The notes under the pieces are model-generated. The model was not told where the DNA came from, did not search any database, and was given only the letters and a program-made list of their open reading frames with translations. Source: Flavobacterium sp. KJJ (GTDB lineage: Bacteria; Bacteroidota; Bacteroidia; Flavobacteriales; Flavobacteriaceae). Taken from it: DNA of 64,000 bases. Position 1 is the first letter of the stretch. Every line of letters starts with the position of its first letter. The stretch is from assembly GCF_000708595.2 (NCBI RefSeq), contig NZ_JARP01000007.1:186001-250000 (forward strand), written 5' to 3'. The position numbers were made by a program, and so were the translations under genes. This document shows, one piece after another, positions 1 to 7,529 of the stretch.

Positions 1-113
1 AATCCCACAATAGAAAAGTAAATTGCAGGCACACAAATATAATGTATTGCTTTGTTTGTTGGGTTTTGATGACTTACAGCATATTCTGCAAACCATTGGT
101 CTAATGTTCTCAT
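1..113 (-). CDS. Mpo1-like (DUF962) protein, N-terminal fragment cut by window edge
   Basis: Reading leftward from an ATG at 113 gives an open frame of 37 codons running off the window. It begins MRTLDQWFAEYAVSHQNP and continues through NKAIHYICVPAIYF. The arrangement W-F-x-x-Y followed by H-Q-N-P-x-N-x-x-I-H and a hydrophobic stretch is what I recall from the start of the DUF962/Mpo1 family, small multi-pass membrane proteins; yeast Mpo1 is an iron-dependent dioxygenase acting on 2-hydroxy fatty acids. The His residues seen here would be among the metal ligands. Only the first segment is present, so the function rests on the motif alone. Confidence 0.6.
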   Translation of the reverse strand, partial: MRTLDQWFAEYAVSHQNPTNKAIHYICVPAIYFSIVG

Positions 114-175
114 TTTTTTGGTTTTAAGTTAGTGAAGTAAATCTAATGAAATTTCTTTTAGTTTGATTAAGCAAT

Positions 176-219
176 AAAAAAATGCGCAAAGTCTTTTTAA
201 TTCTTTTGCGCATTTTTTT
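176..219 (-). terminator. Rho-independent terminator after the gasdermin-like gene
   Basis: The inverted repeat tgcgcaaa / tttgcgca is flanked by A-runs on the left and T-runs on the right, so it can terminate in both directions. It begins 9 bases past the stop codon of the minus-strand gene ending at 228. A hairpin with the same core (gcgcaaagtc) lies at 63848-63888. Confidence 0.8.
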
Positions 220-227
220 ATAAAACA

Positions 228-929
228 TTAAAAAATATTATTAGTATCCGTAACTAATATCAATTTTTTAAATCGGCTTTTGTCGTAATCGATTCGGCTT
301 GCCTTTACGGCTATCGGAAAATGAATTTCGGCACTCGAAACCATATTCAGTTTGTTCTGATTGCTTATTGTAAAATCAAGTTTACCGCTCGCCACTTCGT
401 TTAAACTGGCTACTAAATTATTGTCTAAAGTAAAATCAGTTTCAATATCGACAATCAGATTTTTTGCAAATACAGTTCCGGTGATAAGCAGAATATAATT
501 TCGGTTTGCATTTTTGAGAAGCGACGGATTTGGATGCAGAAAATCAGCGCCATACATAAAATCTTCCAGATTGCCTATTGCATATTCTTTGGTAATCGAA
601 TTGTCATAACTGATCGTTACCTTTTTTCCGGTTTTAATTTTCGTTGACAATTCAAATGTTCCGAGACCGAGAGTTTTCAGGATTTCCTCTAAAAGTGTGA
701 TCCCGATATTAAATCCGTACTCATCTGTTTTATTAGAGTTTACGCTTAATGCCGGATTTTCAATTTCGGTTAAAACAACATTGCTTTTAAACGCGTGCTC
801 GATATGCGCGTAATAAAGCTGTGCGTCGTCAAATGGTTTTTTTAGCCATAACTGCATTGGTTTATGGTTTCTGATAGGCCCGTCAATTATGTCGTAACCT
901 TGTTCGCTTAAAAAAGTTGTAAGTTTCAT
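228..929 (-). CDS. Gasdermin-like protein (candidate bacterial pore-forming effector)
   Basis: 233 residues, no signal peptide. The pattern follows bacterial gasdermins as I recall them: an N-terminal strand region with MQLWLKK near residue 25, an amphipathic segment GITLLEEILKTLGLG at 76-90, a strand KKVTISYDN, the LEDFMYGADF segment at 121-130 (family form LDQFL-DAD), long alternating strands at 145-163, and a closing GKLDF...FPIAVKASRIDYD hairpin at 182-216. Family members are kept inactive by a short C-terminal peptide and open membrane pores after protease cleavage in antiphage defence. Oddities: no cysteine anywhere, so the N-terminal palmitoylation of characterised members is impossible, and only about 15 residues follow the last strand. 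No protease gene is adjacent; the upstream neighbour on the same strand is a DUF3754 membrane protein 143 bases away. Identification is from remembered pattern, not a search. Confidence 0.55.
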   Translation of the reverse strand: MKLTTFLSEQGYDIIDGPIRNHKPMQLWLKKPFDDAQLYYAHIEHAFKSNVVLTEIENPALSVNSNKTDEYGFNIGITLLEEILKTLGLGTFELSTKIKTGKKVTISYDNSITKEYAIGNLEDFMYGADFLHPNPSLLKNANRNYILLITGTVFAKNLIVDIETDFTLDNNLVASLNEVASGKLDFTISNQNKLNMVSSAEIHFPIAVKASRIDYDKSRFKKLILVTDTNNIF

Positions 930-1003
930 TTTGGGGTCTTTTAAAGTTATCTTACTTGTTTGTACTCTAATTTAATGAATTTGAAAATTTAAACTGTTTT
1001 GTA

Positions 1004-1011
1004 CAAAAATA
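1004..1011 (-). promoter_or_regulatory. Possible -7 box for the gasdermin-like gene
   Basis: On the minus strand this reads TATTTTTG, matching the Bacteroidota -7 consensus TAnnTTTG, 75 bases upstream of the ATG at 929. No clear TTTG -33 element lies at the usual distance, so the gene may instead be read from the DUF3754 gene upstream. Confidence 0.3.
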
Positions 1012-1072
1012 CGTATAGAATTTGAAGAAATTCTAAATATTATAAAAGCTTTAAGACTTGTAAATCAAAATG

Positions 1073-2302
1073 TTACTTTTGGTTGTATGCAAAAACGCTA
1101 TCCCACAATTCATCAATGGTAATAAGCGCCTGATTTAGCGGAATAACTTCCCATTTTCCATTGGTTTCTATTCCGAGGCCAATATTTTTTAGTTTCTGCA
1201 AAGCATCTTTTACATCAAAATCAAGATCGGTATTTAGTTTAGTTGAAAACCAAGATTCAATTTGATCGTCGAGCTCAACGGCGGTTAAAGGTTTTTCGCT
1301 TTTGTATAAAAAAGTATAGGCTAAAATAGTTTCCTTCAGTACTTCTTCTTCAGAAGAATTTAGCAAAGAATAAAAAGCACCGCTGTTGTTTCCGAGATTC
1401 TTAAAATAAAGACTGTCCGAAAGTATTTTAGAATATTTGATTTTCTTGTTTACGAAATTGTTGTACTGACGAAACAAATACAGCGACAAAATTCCGAGTG
1501 CAATTAAACCCTGATTCAGCGAAGTTTTACTGTTTAATAAATCAATGGTTTCGCCAGATTGGTATGCGTCGTACATGCTGATCAAAGCCGGAATTACTTT
1601 TGTACTCAATAATGAAATTCCACCAAAAATTCCAGGAACCCACAAAAGCAGTTTGTCTGTAGTAGACATTCTCGGAATTGCATTTGGAAAAATCGTTTCG
1701 AGATCATTTTTAGGAACACGCTTAAAGATTTTTAAAACTACAGATCCGGGTTCAATGGGCATTTTTCCTAATTTGACTTTCTTTTCTTTTAGAAAATGAG
1801 TGTCGTTGTAATGCAGATAAATCATAACGCGATCGTAATATTCTATCTGTACTTTTTTCTTCCAAAAGAAATATTTAGTCACTTTTTCTGTCGATGTATG
1901 GTGCCCGCGAACATACATTTCATAATCTTTAAAAGCGTTAAAATCGATCGAAAGATTTAGCCCAATCAAATCTGATTCTTTAAAAGCAATATTTAAAGTT
2001 TCCTGATCAATACGAGTATAATTTCCCTGTTCTAAAACCGTCAGCAGCGTTTCTTTAAAAACCGTAAAATCACTTTTGTCAATAAATCCTTTTCGCTCTT
2101 TTATACTCAAATCCGGATCGAACAAAGCATAATGCTGTTTTAGATTTCGGTTGAGGTTAAAAGCTTCATAATGAAAATAATGTTCGATAATATCAAACAG
2201 TTTTTTAAAATCATCGACTTTTTGCTGGTCTTCGGCGAAAGCGTTAATTTGTTGTTCGAGTAAGAATTCCTTGTTGAAGGGAATATAATGTTCTCGTGTC
2301 AT
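1073..2302 (-). CDS. DUF3754 (TMEM143-type) membrane protein
   Basis: 409 residues. The family hallmark is the block VVLKIFKRVPKNDLETIFPN at about residues 188-207, followed by RM and two hydrophobic helices at about 218-243 and 264-279. The flanks are soluble: a long N-terminal domain with helices and strands, and a C-terminal domain ending in an apparent winged-helix-like stretch (EVIPLNQALITIDELW). DUF3754 proteins occur in bacteria and as the mitochondrial TMEM143 in eukaryotes; no molecular role is established that I know of. It lies 143 bases upstream of the gasdermin-like gene on the same strand and may be co-transcribed. The start at 2302 is the first ATG and gives a natural N terminus (MTREHYIPF). 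Confidence 0.8.
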   Translation of the reverse strand: MTREHYIPFNKEFLLEQQINAFAEDQQKVDDFKKLFDIIEHYFHYEAFNLNRNLKQHYALFDPDLSIKERKGFIDKSDFTVFKETLLTVLEQGNYTRIDQETLNIAFKESDLIGLNLSIDFNAFKDYEMYVRGHHTSTEKVTKYFFWKKKVQIEYYDRVMIYLHYNDTHFLKEKKVKLGKMPIEPGSVVLKIFKRVPKNDLETIFPNAIPRMSTTDKLLLWVPGIFGGISLLSTKVIPALISMYDAYQSGETIDLLNSKTSLNQGLIALGILSLYLFRQYNNFVNKKIKYSKILSDSLYFKNLGNNSGAFYSLLNSSEEEVLKETILAYTFLYKSEKPLTAVELDDQIESWFSTKLNTDLDFDVKDALQKLKNIGLGIETNGKWEVIPLNQALITIDELWDSVFAYNQK

Positions 2303-2352
2303 ATTTGTAGGTTCTGAGGATTTGTGCTATTGAGGCTCAAATATACAAAGGA

Positions 2353-2479
2353 TTTTTCTTTAAAGGTTCAAAGGTTCAGAGGTTCATAGGAACAAAGGTT
2401 TTTTATAACCTGAAACCTGAAACCTGAAACTTGAAACTTGAAACTTGAAACCTGAAACCTGAAACTTGAAACTTGAAAA
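2353..2479. repeat. Heptamer tandem array (tgaaacc / tgaaact)
   Basis: A first part has three to four copies of aaggttca (2365-2390); a second has ten or more consecutive copies of the 7-mer tgaaacc or tgaaact (about 2411-2476). The two parts are roughly reverse complements, so the whole can fold back. The array sits between two divergent genes and runs into the start codon of the downstream one. Related arrays occur at 23579-23712 and 39017-39070. Confidence 0.85.
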
Positions 2480-3165
2480 TTAAGCCTAAACTCTTCACAA
2501 TAAAAACCATAACGCAGCTTGAGCCATTTCTATTAGCCTACCTTACAAAAAAACAAATGGCGGTAGAAGACAAGGTTCGGCAAGTTGAAGCGTTATTTGA
2601 TCGCCTTGAAATTGAAATTAATGTTTTCAAATCTAATACACATTTGTTTTGCAATGCAGGTTGTGGCAAATGCTGTTCGACACCCAATATCGACGCATCG
2701 CCTTTAGAATTTTTGCCTTGGGCGTTTCATTTGTTTTTGAATGGAAAAGCCGAAGAAACTTTAGAAGAATTAACAAAAGTTTCGACTAAAAATTGCTTTT
2801 TGTACCGTCCGCTTTCGGTTTTAGAACATCATAAAGGGAATTGCAGTAATTACAAGTATCGTGGCTTAATCTGCCGTTTGTTTGGTTATGGTGCAACCAC
2901 AGACAAATTCGGGAAACTGCGATTGGCGACCTGCAAAATTATAAAAGAAGAACAGCAGGAAAATTTTACAACAGCCGAAGAAGTGATTAACAACGGAATA
3001 AACGTGCCAATTTTTACCGATTATTATATGCAATTGGCTCAAATTGATCTTAGAATGGGAAGGACTTTGCTCCCAATAAATCAAGCATTAAAAATAGCGA
3101 TTGAAGAAATCCTGCATTATTATGCTTACAGGCCATTTCCGGGCGGATTAGAAAATATTGCTTAA
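2473..3165 (+). CDS. YkgJ-family cysteine-cluster protein (putative zinc or iron binding)
   Basis: 230 residues. The signature C-x3-C-x2-C-C is at residues 60-68 (CNAGCGKCC), with further Cys at KNCFLYRP, GNCSNY, LICRLFGYG and LATCKI, the spacing of the UPF0153/YkgJ family, which is thought to chelate a metal or cluster; no reaction is established. The start is unusual. The frame is closed by a TGA at 2467, so the only early starts are TTG at 2473, inside the heptamer array, or ATG at 2557 (residue 29). I prefer TTG 2473 because KPKLFTIKTITQLEPFL looks like real protein, but the 2557 start is possible and would still keep the whole Cys cluster. Confidence 0.75.
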   Translation: MKIKPKLFTIKTITQLEPFLLAYLTKKQMAVEDKVRQVEALFDRLEIEINVFKSNTHLFCNAGCGKCCSTPNIDASPLEFLPWAFHLFLNGKAEETLEELTKVSTKNCFLYRPLSVLEHHKGNCSNYKYRGLICRLFGYGATTDKFGKLRLATCKIIKEEQQENFTTAEEVINNGINVPIFTDYYMQLAQIDLRMGRTLLPINQALKIAIEEILHYYAYRPFPGGLENIA

Positions 3166-3166
3166 A

Positions 3167-3634
3167 TTAATTCAGCTCTGACTTTTTTAATTTAATTACT
3201 CTCTCAAAATATTGAATCAGGTTTTTTCTTTCGACTGAAAATTGCGCGGATTCATTTTCTGTGCTTAAATATAAATCGGCGATACACTCTGCATCCATTC
3301 TGCTGTTTAGGTAATGCTGTTCGGCAAATTTTATAAGATTGTCGAAGAAAAGTTCGCGCATTCTTCCTTTTTCGAGCGTTTCTTCGTTGCCTTCTTTTAT
3401 TCTTTCCATTTCAGATTCTGGCAAATCTATCGTGAGGTAAGTGTAGTCTACGGGAACCTGAGAAAGCATTTCTTTCGGGACTTTTCCAGTGCCGTAACAG
3501 TAGGCGCAGGGGGCTGGAGTCCATTTTAGGAGTTTGTTTAAGCGTCTTATGTCGTCCCAGTCAACAAATGTTTTTCCGAGACATCTGGGGCATTCTACTT
3601 CTGATTTTCTGAATAGAAATTTAAAAAAGCTCAT
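3167..3634 (-). CDS. Small zinc-ribbon protein, function unknown
   Basis: 155 residues. The N-terminal third holds two cysteine knuckles, C-P-R-C at 15-18 and C-A-Y-C-Y-G-T-G at 43-50. The second resembles the CxxCxGxG units of the DnaJ zinc finger, so one zinc ribbon is likely. The remainder is acidic and helical with no motif I recognise. It ends one base past the convergent YkgJ gene stop, so the two genes meet tail to tail. I cannot assign a function; a chaperone-like or regulatory role would be speculation. Confidence 0.6.
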   Translation of the reverse strand: MSFFKFLFRKSEVECPRCLGKTFVDWDDIRRLNKLLKWTPAPCAYCYGTGKVPKEMLSQVPVDYTYLTIDLPESEMERIKEGNEETLEKGRMRELFFDNLIKFAEQHYLNSRMDAECIADLYLSTENESAQFSVERKNLIQYFERVIKLKKSELN

Positions 3635-3828
3635 TTTGTAATATTTTAACGATTTGTGGCATGCTAATATAATTATTTATGTAAGAAAAATTAGTTTGGT
3701 GCCAATTTTTTTTTGGAAGAAAAGATTTACGCTTGCTAAAGATTTAGCATAAAACATTGCACACAAGTATTTGCAGTGCTTTATGATGCTATTTTATGGA
3801 GTGAGACCAGCAAAATAGCCTAAAAATA

Positions 3829-3869
3829 AAAAAGAGATTTAAATCGTTACCGATTATAAATCTCTTTTT
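3829..3869 (-). terminator. Hairpin terminator, probably of the island operon
   Basis: The arms aaaagagattta-aatcg and cgatt-ataaatctctttt enclose a ttac loop with one bulged base. On the minus strand the stem is followed by TTTTTTATTTTT, a good termination tract. It lies about 300 bases beyond the last island gene, so assignment to that operon is inferred. Confidence 0.55.
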
Positions 3870-4007
3870 ATGCCCCAAAAAATTAATAATACCATTCAAG
3901 ATTTCTACCTACAGAAAAACCATGATTATATGTTCTTATTAATAGCAAGTATAGTACTTATTTGGGATGTGGCGCCGCGTATTTATACGTGTTTTTGTTT
4001 TATATAA
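3870..4007 (+). CDS. Possible 45-residue membrane peptide
   Basis: ATG at 3870 opens a 45-codon frame ending TAA at 4007. The peptide begins MPQKINNTIQDFYLQ, has a hydrophobic core YMFLLIASIVLIW and ends CFCFI. A soluble head followed by one membrane helix is a plausible small membrane protein, but the start codon sits on the right arm of the hairpin at 3829-3869 and there is no promoter I can point to. It may be a chance frame or a gene remnant. Confidence 0.2.
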   Translation: MPQKINNTIQDFYLQKNHDYMFLLIASIVLIWDVAPRIYTCFCFI

Positions 4008-4166
4008 ATTTATGGGAAATATTTACAACGATAGCGTGGATTTACAATCCCTGCCCACAACATTGATGATTTTTAATTTATATTCAAAAGTGATTTCATT
4101 TTATTTACATGAATTGCAAATCCAAGTTATCGTTACTTATATAATCGCGCGATCTAATATTAAATA

Positions 4167-4844
4167 TTACATTTTAGCCACTAATCTTACATTTTTTCGA
4201 TCTTTTATTTTGCCTTTTTTTAAGAAATTTAGTAAACGAAGATCAAAATAATTAATATCATTAAAAAAAGAATAATCAGTATCTAAATTATCATCTAAAT
4301 CATTACTGTCATTTAACAAATCATCATCAAATAAAATTTCAGGTGTTTCCAGTTGTGCTAATAATTTTTGATCATCAATTCCCCAAATTAGATATGGATT
4401 AAATTTGTGATCTAATTCGATATATTTATTTGTTTTAATGTTATAACTAAATATTTTATACTGTCTTTTTTTTAAAATTAGTTTATTCCATAAATCAGAT
4501 GATCCTCCTTTAGTTTGAGTTTGATCTGAAATAATAGGAATATCTAAAGTCATAAAACAAAATTCATAAAGTAGCGTTGCATAACCTCTGTTTTCAACTT
4601 TAGATTTCGATTTATTAATACAGTAAAATTTAGTATTATGAAAACTAATTAATTGAAGACGAAGTGCTGAGAGAAAATTTTGCTGAGAATCAATTAATTT
4701 AAAATATCTAAAATCGCTATCAGAGGCTTCAAGTAAAATAAGTTGATTTATTTGATTTATTCTTTTAAAAATTAATCTACTGTAAAAATAATCATCTAGA
4801 AAAGATTGATATTCAATTTCACTTGGGGAAAAAAGATTAGGCAT
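4167..4844 (-). CDS. GNAT-like protein, third gene of the ParB/methylase cassette
   Basis: 225 residues. Residues 84-122 read like GNAT motif A and what follows: ENRGYATLLYE (R-G-x-A, the acyl-CoA pyrophosphate loop position) then a strand and ISDQTQTKGGSSDLW, close to the 'S-D...G...LW' segment of small phage-type GNAT proteins. The first 80 residues would be the N-terminal GNAT strands. The C-terminal part is unusual: an aspartate-rich tract at about 165-195 and then a basic tail ending KDRKNVRLVAKM. Last gene of a three-gene minus-strand operon, 36 bases after the adenine methylase. The fold is an inference from one motif; the substrate is unknown. The phage Mu Mom protein, also a GNAT relative, modifies adenine in DNA, so a DNA-linked role is conceivable next to a methylase. 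Confidence 0.4.
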   Translation of the reverse strand: MPNLFSPSEIEYQSFLDDYFYSRLIFKRINQINQLILLEASDSDFRYFKLIDSQQNFLSALRLQLISFHNTKFYCINKSKSKVENRGYATLLYEFCFMTLDIPIISDQTQTKGGSSDLWNKLILKKRQYKIFSYNIKTNKYIELDHKFNPYLIWGIDDQKLLAQLETPEILFDDDLLNDSNDLDDNLDTDYSFFNDINYFDLRLLNFLKKGKIKDRKNVRLVAKM

Positions 4845-4880
4845 TGTTAAATTACTCTTATTACAATTTTAAAATAATTT

Positions 4881-5783
4881 TTATTGTCTATAAATTATTT
4901 CTTTTCGACTTTTATTTATATTAATTTTAAAGTTTACTGGGTTATAATTAACTACATCTGGTTGTTTTAAATCTTCACTAAAAAACATTATTTCTCTTCC
5001 TTCCTTTGATATTCCTGCGGAATGATTGAATGAGTATTTTTTAGTTGGAAGGTTTAGATACAGTTTTTCAATATTGATATTGTCATCATAGGAAACTATC
5101 CAATGTATATTGTGAATAGCTTTTATTTTATCACTCACTCCTTTGTGATGTTCATCCATATAATGGTTCATATATAATTGATCAGCTTTAAGATAATAGG
5201 GAGGGTCAAAGTAAAAAATAGTTCCTTCATTTATTGATTCCAGTTGAATTTTATCAATTAAGTCAATTGCGTCATGATTATAAATTTCAATACTTGATGC
5301 GTATTTTGCTATGAATTTTATTCTATGTTTAATTTCTTCTTTATTAAAACGGCAATCTATTTTATAATTTCCATCTTGTTTGATACCACCAATTACTCCA
5401 CCTTTGATAATTCCAGATCTATTAGTCCTATTTAAAAATAATGTAGAAAAACCAAGTGTTAATAAGTCTGAAACTTCTTTTTGTGTTTGAATTTCCTTCT
5501 GATTATACCAATTTTCAATTGTAATTTCTGTTTTATCAATAAGATCACAAAGCTCTGCACAATTATTTTTTACAGAATGCCAAAAAGCATAAATAGAGCG
5601 ATCTTTATCATTTATAGTGATTTTATTCACATAACCTTCCAGCAAAAGAAATAACGCTACTGATGCACCTCCAGCATATGGTTCGACATAATGCCCATGT
5701 ATATTATTGTCAATACAAATTTTTGCCAGAAAAGCAGAAAGTCTGTTCTTTCCGCCAGGATATCTTAATGGTGAGTAGAACAT
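4881..5783 (-). CDS. D12-class (Dam-like) N6-adenine DNA methyltransferase
   Basis: 300 residues, full length for the D12 class. Motif X is RYPGGKNRL at 7-15, motif I is YVEPYAGGASV at 32-42, the FLNRTNRSGI...GGVIGG block is at 117-133, and the catalytic motif IV DPPYY is at 193-197. Such enzymes transfer methyl from S-adenosylmethionine to the N6 of adenine, usually in GATC-like sites. The start at 5783 leaves one base after the ParB-like gene stop, so the two are translationally coupled. No restriction endonuclease is evident alongside, so this is either an orphan methylase or the modification half of an unconventional system. Base composition is visibly AT-richer than the flanking core genes. 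Confidence 0.9.
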   Translation of the reverse strand: MFYSPLRYPGGKNRLSAFLAKICIDNNIHGHYVEPYAGGASVALFLLLEGYVNKITINDKDRSIYAFWHSVKNNCAELCDLIDKTEITIENWYNQKEIQTQKEVSDLLTLGFSTLFLNRTNRSGIIKGGVIGGIKQDGNYKIDCRFNKEEIKHRIKFIAKYASSIEIYNHDAIDLIDKIQLESINEGTIFYFDPPYYLKADQLYMNHYMDEHHKGVSDKIKAIHNIHWIVSYDDNINIEKLYLNLPTKKYSFNHSAGISKEGREIMFFSEDLKQPDVVNYNPVNFKININKSRKEIIYRQ

Positions 5784-5784
5784 A

Positions 5785-7269
5785 TTAATTTAGTTTTGTT
5801 AGGTCAAGCGAAAGTAATAAATCAGCCTCATCTTTAAGCATGAATTCAATTAATTCAATTAAATTCGAACTAACTTGATCTGCTACTGTACTAATTCCAC
5901 TTACTTTATAATTATGGACAACTTGATGCAAGTGATCTAAATCAAATGATATCATTGCATTTCTATCTTTTGTTATTATAATTAAGTCAATGAACTTGTG
6001 TTTCATTTTTCTAAAATCAGTAAATTTTGTATCACTATAAACTGTATTAAAATAATTGGATTTAGACATCAAAGTCTGTCCATTATATTTAGTTTCTTCG
6101 ATTACAAATTTCATTACGCATTCAAATAGAACTCGCGCCATGGCTATTTTAGCATTAGGTGCTGTATTACTATCTAAATTTTTGAAATATTCGTCGATTC
6201 TATCTTTCAATCCAGATGAGAGTTGTTTTCTTTTAAGTAATGGATATTTTTTAGTACTTCCTCGACCAGAAGAGTTATTTCCTGTACTATTAGATGTAGA
6301 ATTAGACGAAGCAGAGTTTGATGAAGTAGGGTAAGATTGAGAATCTGATGTTGCTGATCCAGAAGAATTTCGATCTTGTGTACTCTTATTAGATGTTACT
6401 TCAGTTTGAATATTAGAACTTACTGCCTTCGTATATATTGCTTTTCTGTCAAAGCCATATGTTTTTAGTTTTTCAAAAAAACTCGCTAAATTTTTATCTA
6501 TTGTATCAGTGGTTATCTCTCCTTTAATGTCATCAAGTAAACAATTAACTACGGCTTTTATAAAAGCTTCAAATTTTAATTTATCAAATATCTCAATTAC
6601 ATACGCAGGTTTTCTTTTAAATCTATATCCGCAATCTTCTGATTGTTTAAATAATCTTTCAAAAATAATAGTTCTTCCGGAATTTTTTCCTCTTCCTCTT
6701 CGAAGTAATTGTTTTAAATCATCGCCACCAATTTTAACAGCGTCGTAATAAAAGCTTGCAAGTTTTATTAAATCAGCAGGTTGAGAATCTAATTCTTTCA
6801 TTGAATCAACCGTACTGCCTGAATTAAAAAGTTTATAAACTTCTAATGCTTTTGCAATTCTTTCCCATCTTCTAAATAAATTCCCTGCATGTTCCTGTAC
6901 AATTCTAGCATCGATATCTTGTATTTTGTTATAAATCAGTACTGGTAATTCATCTAAATTTGTTTTGGGTAAATTAAGTTTAAATTTACCGGGCATTTGT
7001 AAGGCTTTAACCGCAGAACACCTTCTATTTCCATCCTTAACTAAATATTTTCCGTTATTTTCTACTACCCATAGTGGTCGATCCGGATAAAATTCATCTG
7101 CAGAAACAATGGCTTTTGCAACTTCGTCAGCAGCTTCGCTGTAAAGTAAATACTCAATTAAATCATCTTCATTCTGACTTCCACTGTATAATTCAGCAAA
7201 TCTTGGATTGTTTAGATCAAGTTCTAGATCATCTAAATTAACTTGTCTTAATTTGGATTTATTATTCAT
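5785..7269 (-). CDS. ParB-domain protein with C-terminal helical domain, first gene of the cassette
   Basis: 494 residues. The N-terminal ParB/Srx-like fold is marked by the DLDDLELDLNNPR-type opening (residues 10-23), the PLWVVENNGKYLVKDGNRR segment with the G-N-R-R phosphate-binding motif at 80-83, and a helical region to about 280. A Ser/Asn/Thr-rich linker covers 284-340, then a helical C-terminal domain of 150 residues ends in HLHQVVHNYK and a long helix, faintly like HEPN-type domains. ParB-fold proteins can be CTPases, nucleases or DNA-modification partners (DndB is one). There is no ParA partner or parS-like site here, so chromosome partition is unlikely. It begins the operon shared with the methylase and the GNAT-like gene. 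Confidence 0.7.
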   Translation of the reverse strand: MNNKSKLRQVNLDDLELDLNNPRFAELYSGSQNEDDLIEYLLYSEAADEVAKAIVSADEFYPDRPLWVVENNGKYLVKDGNRRCSAVKALQMPGKFKLNLPKTNLDELPVLIYNKIQDIDARIVQEHAGNLFRRWERIAKALEVYKLFNSGSTVDSMKELDSQPADLIKLASFYYDAVKIGGDDLKQLLRRGRGKNSGRTIIFERLFKQSEDCGYRFKRKPAYVIEIFDKLKFEAFIKAVVNCLLDDIKGEITTDTIDKNLASFFEKLKTYGFDRKAIYTKAVSSNIQTEVTSNKSTQDRNSSGSATSDSQSYPTSSNSASSNSTSNSTGNNSSGRGSTKKYPLLKRKQLSSGLKDRIDEYFKNLDSNTAPNAKIAMARVLFECVMKFVIEETKYNGQTLMSKSNYFNTVYSDTKFTDFRKMKHKFIDLIIITKDRNAMISFDLDHLHQVVHNYKVSGISTVADQVSSNLIELIEFMLKDEADLLLSLDLTKLN

Positions 7270-7452
7270 ATAAAAGTTTTTGCGTTGGTTAATTTTTTTG
7301 GTTATAAATTATATGACAAATTTCAATGTTTAATGATTCAATGTTTTACGGAAATCCATAATCCACTAAAATATTTATTTCCAAACAAGTATACACTAAT
7401 TAAACCCCAAACCACCAAGTACAAATACCCGTTTTACAAACCCTCCAAAAAC

Positions 7453-7482
7453 AAAAAAAGCCCAACCAAAAAAGTTGAGCTT
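7453..7482 (-). terminator. Terminator of the LytS/LytT operon
   Basis: On the minus strand aagctcaac / gttgggctt pair (one G-T) around a short loop and are followed by seven T. It lies about 48 bases beyond the response regulator stop and separates that operon from the ParB cassette. Confidence 0.8.
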
Positions 7483-7529
7483 CTAAAAATTATCCAATTA
7501 TCTAATTGACGAATTATCTCATTCAAAAA

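Larger units (their letters stand above)
3635..4166. other. Intergenic region of 530 bases at left edge of the AT-rich island
   Basis: Holds the hairpin at 3829-3869, one weak 45-codon ORF (3870-4007) and otherwise AT-rich sequence with no recognisable gene. A 94-codon frame at 3967-4251 overlaps the end of the next gene antisense and looks accidental. This is where base composition shifts toward the acquired cassette at 4167-7269, so an insertion boundary may lie here; I see no tRNA and no obvious direct repeat matching the right edge. Confidence 0.5.

Noticed and set aside
2353..2479. CRISPR-like look of the heptamer array
   Set aside because: Units are only seven bases and contiguous, with no spacers and no cas genes; it is a microsatellite.
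3967..4251. 94-codon open frame on the plus strand
   Set aside because: Ends inside the opposite-strand GNAT-like gene, odd composition, no homology or promoter evidence; likely chance.
5785..7269. Chromosome-partition ParB
   Set aside because: No ParA, no parS-like sequence, no helix-turn-helix like that of Spo0J; context is a methylase cassette.
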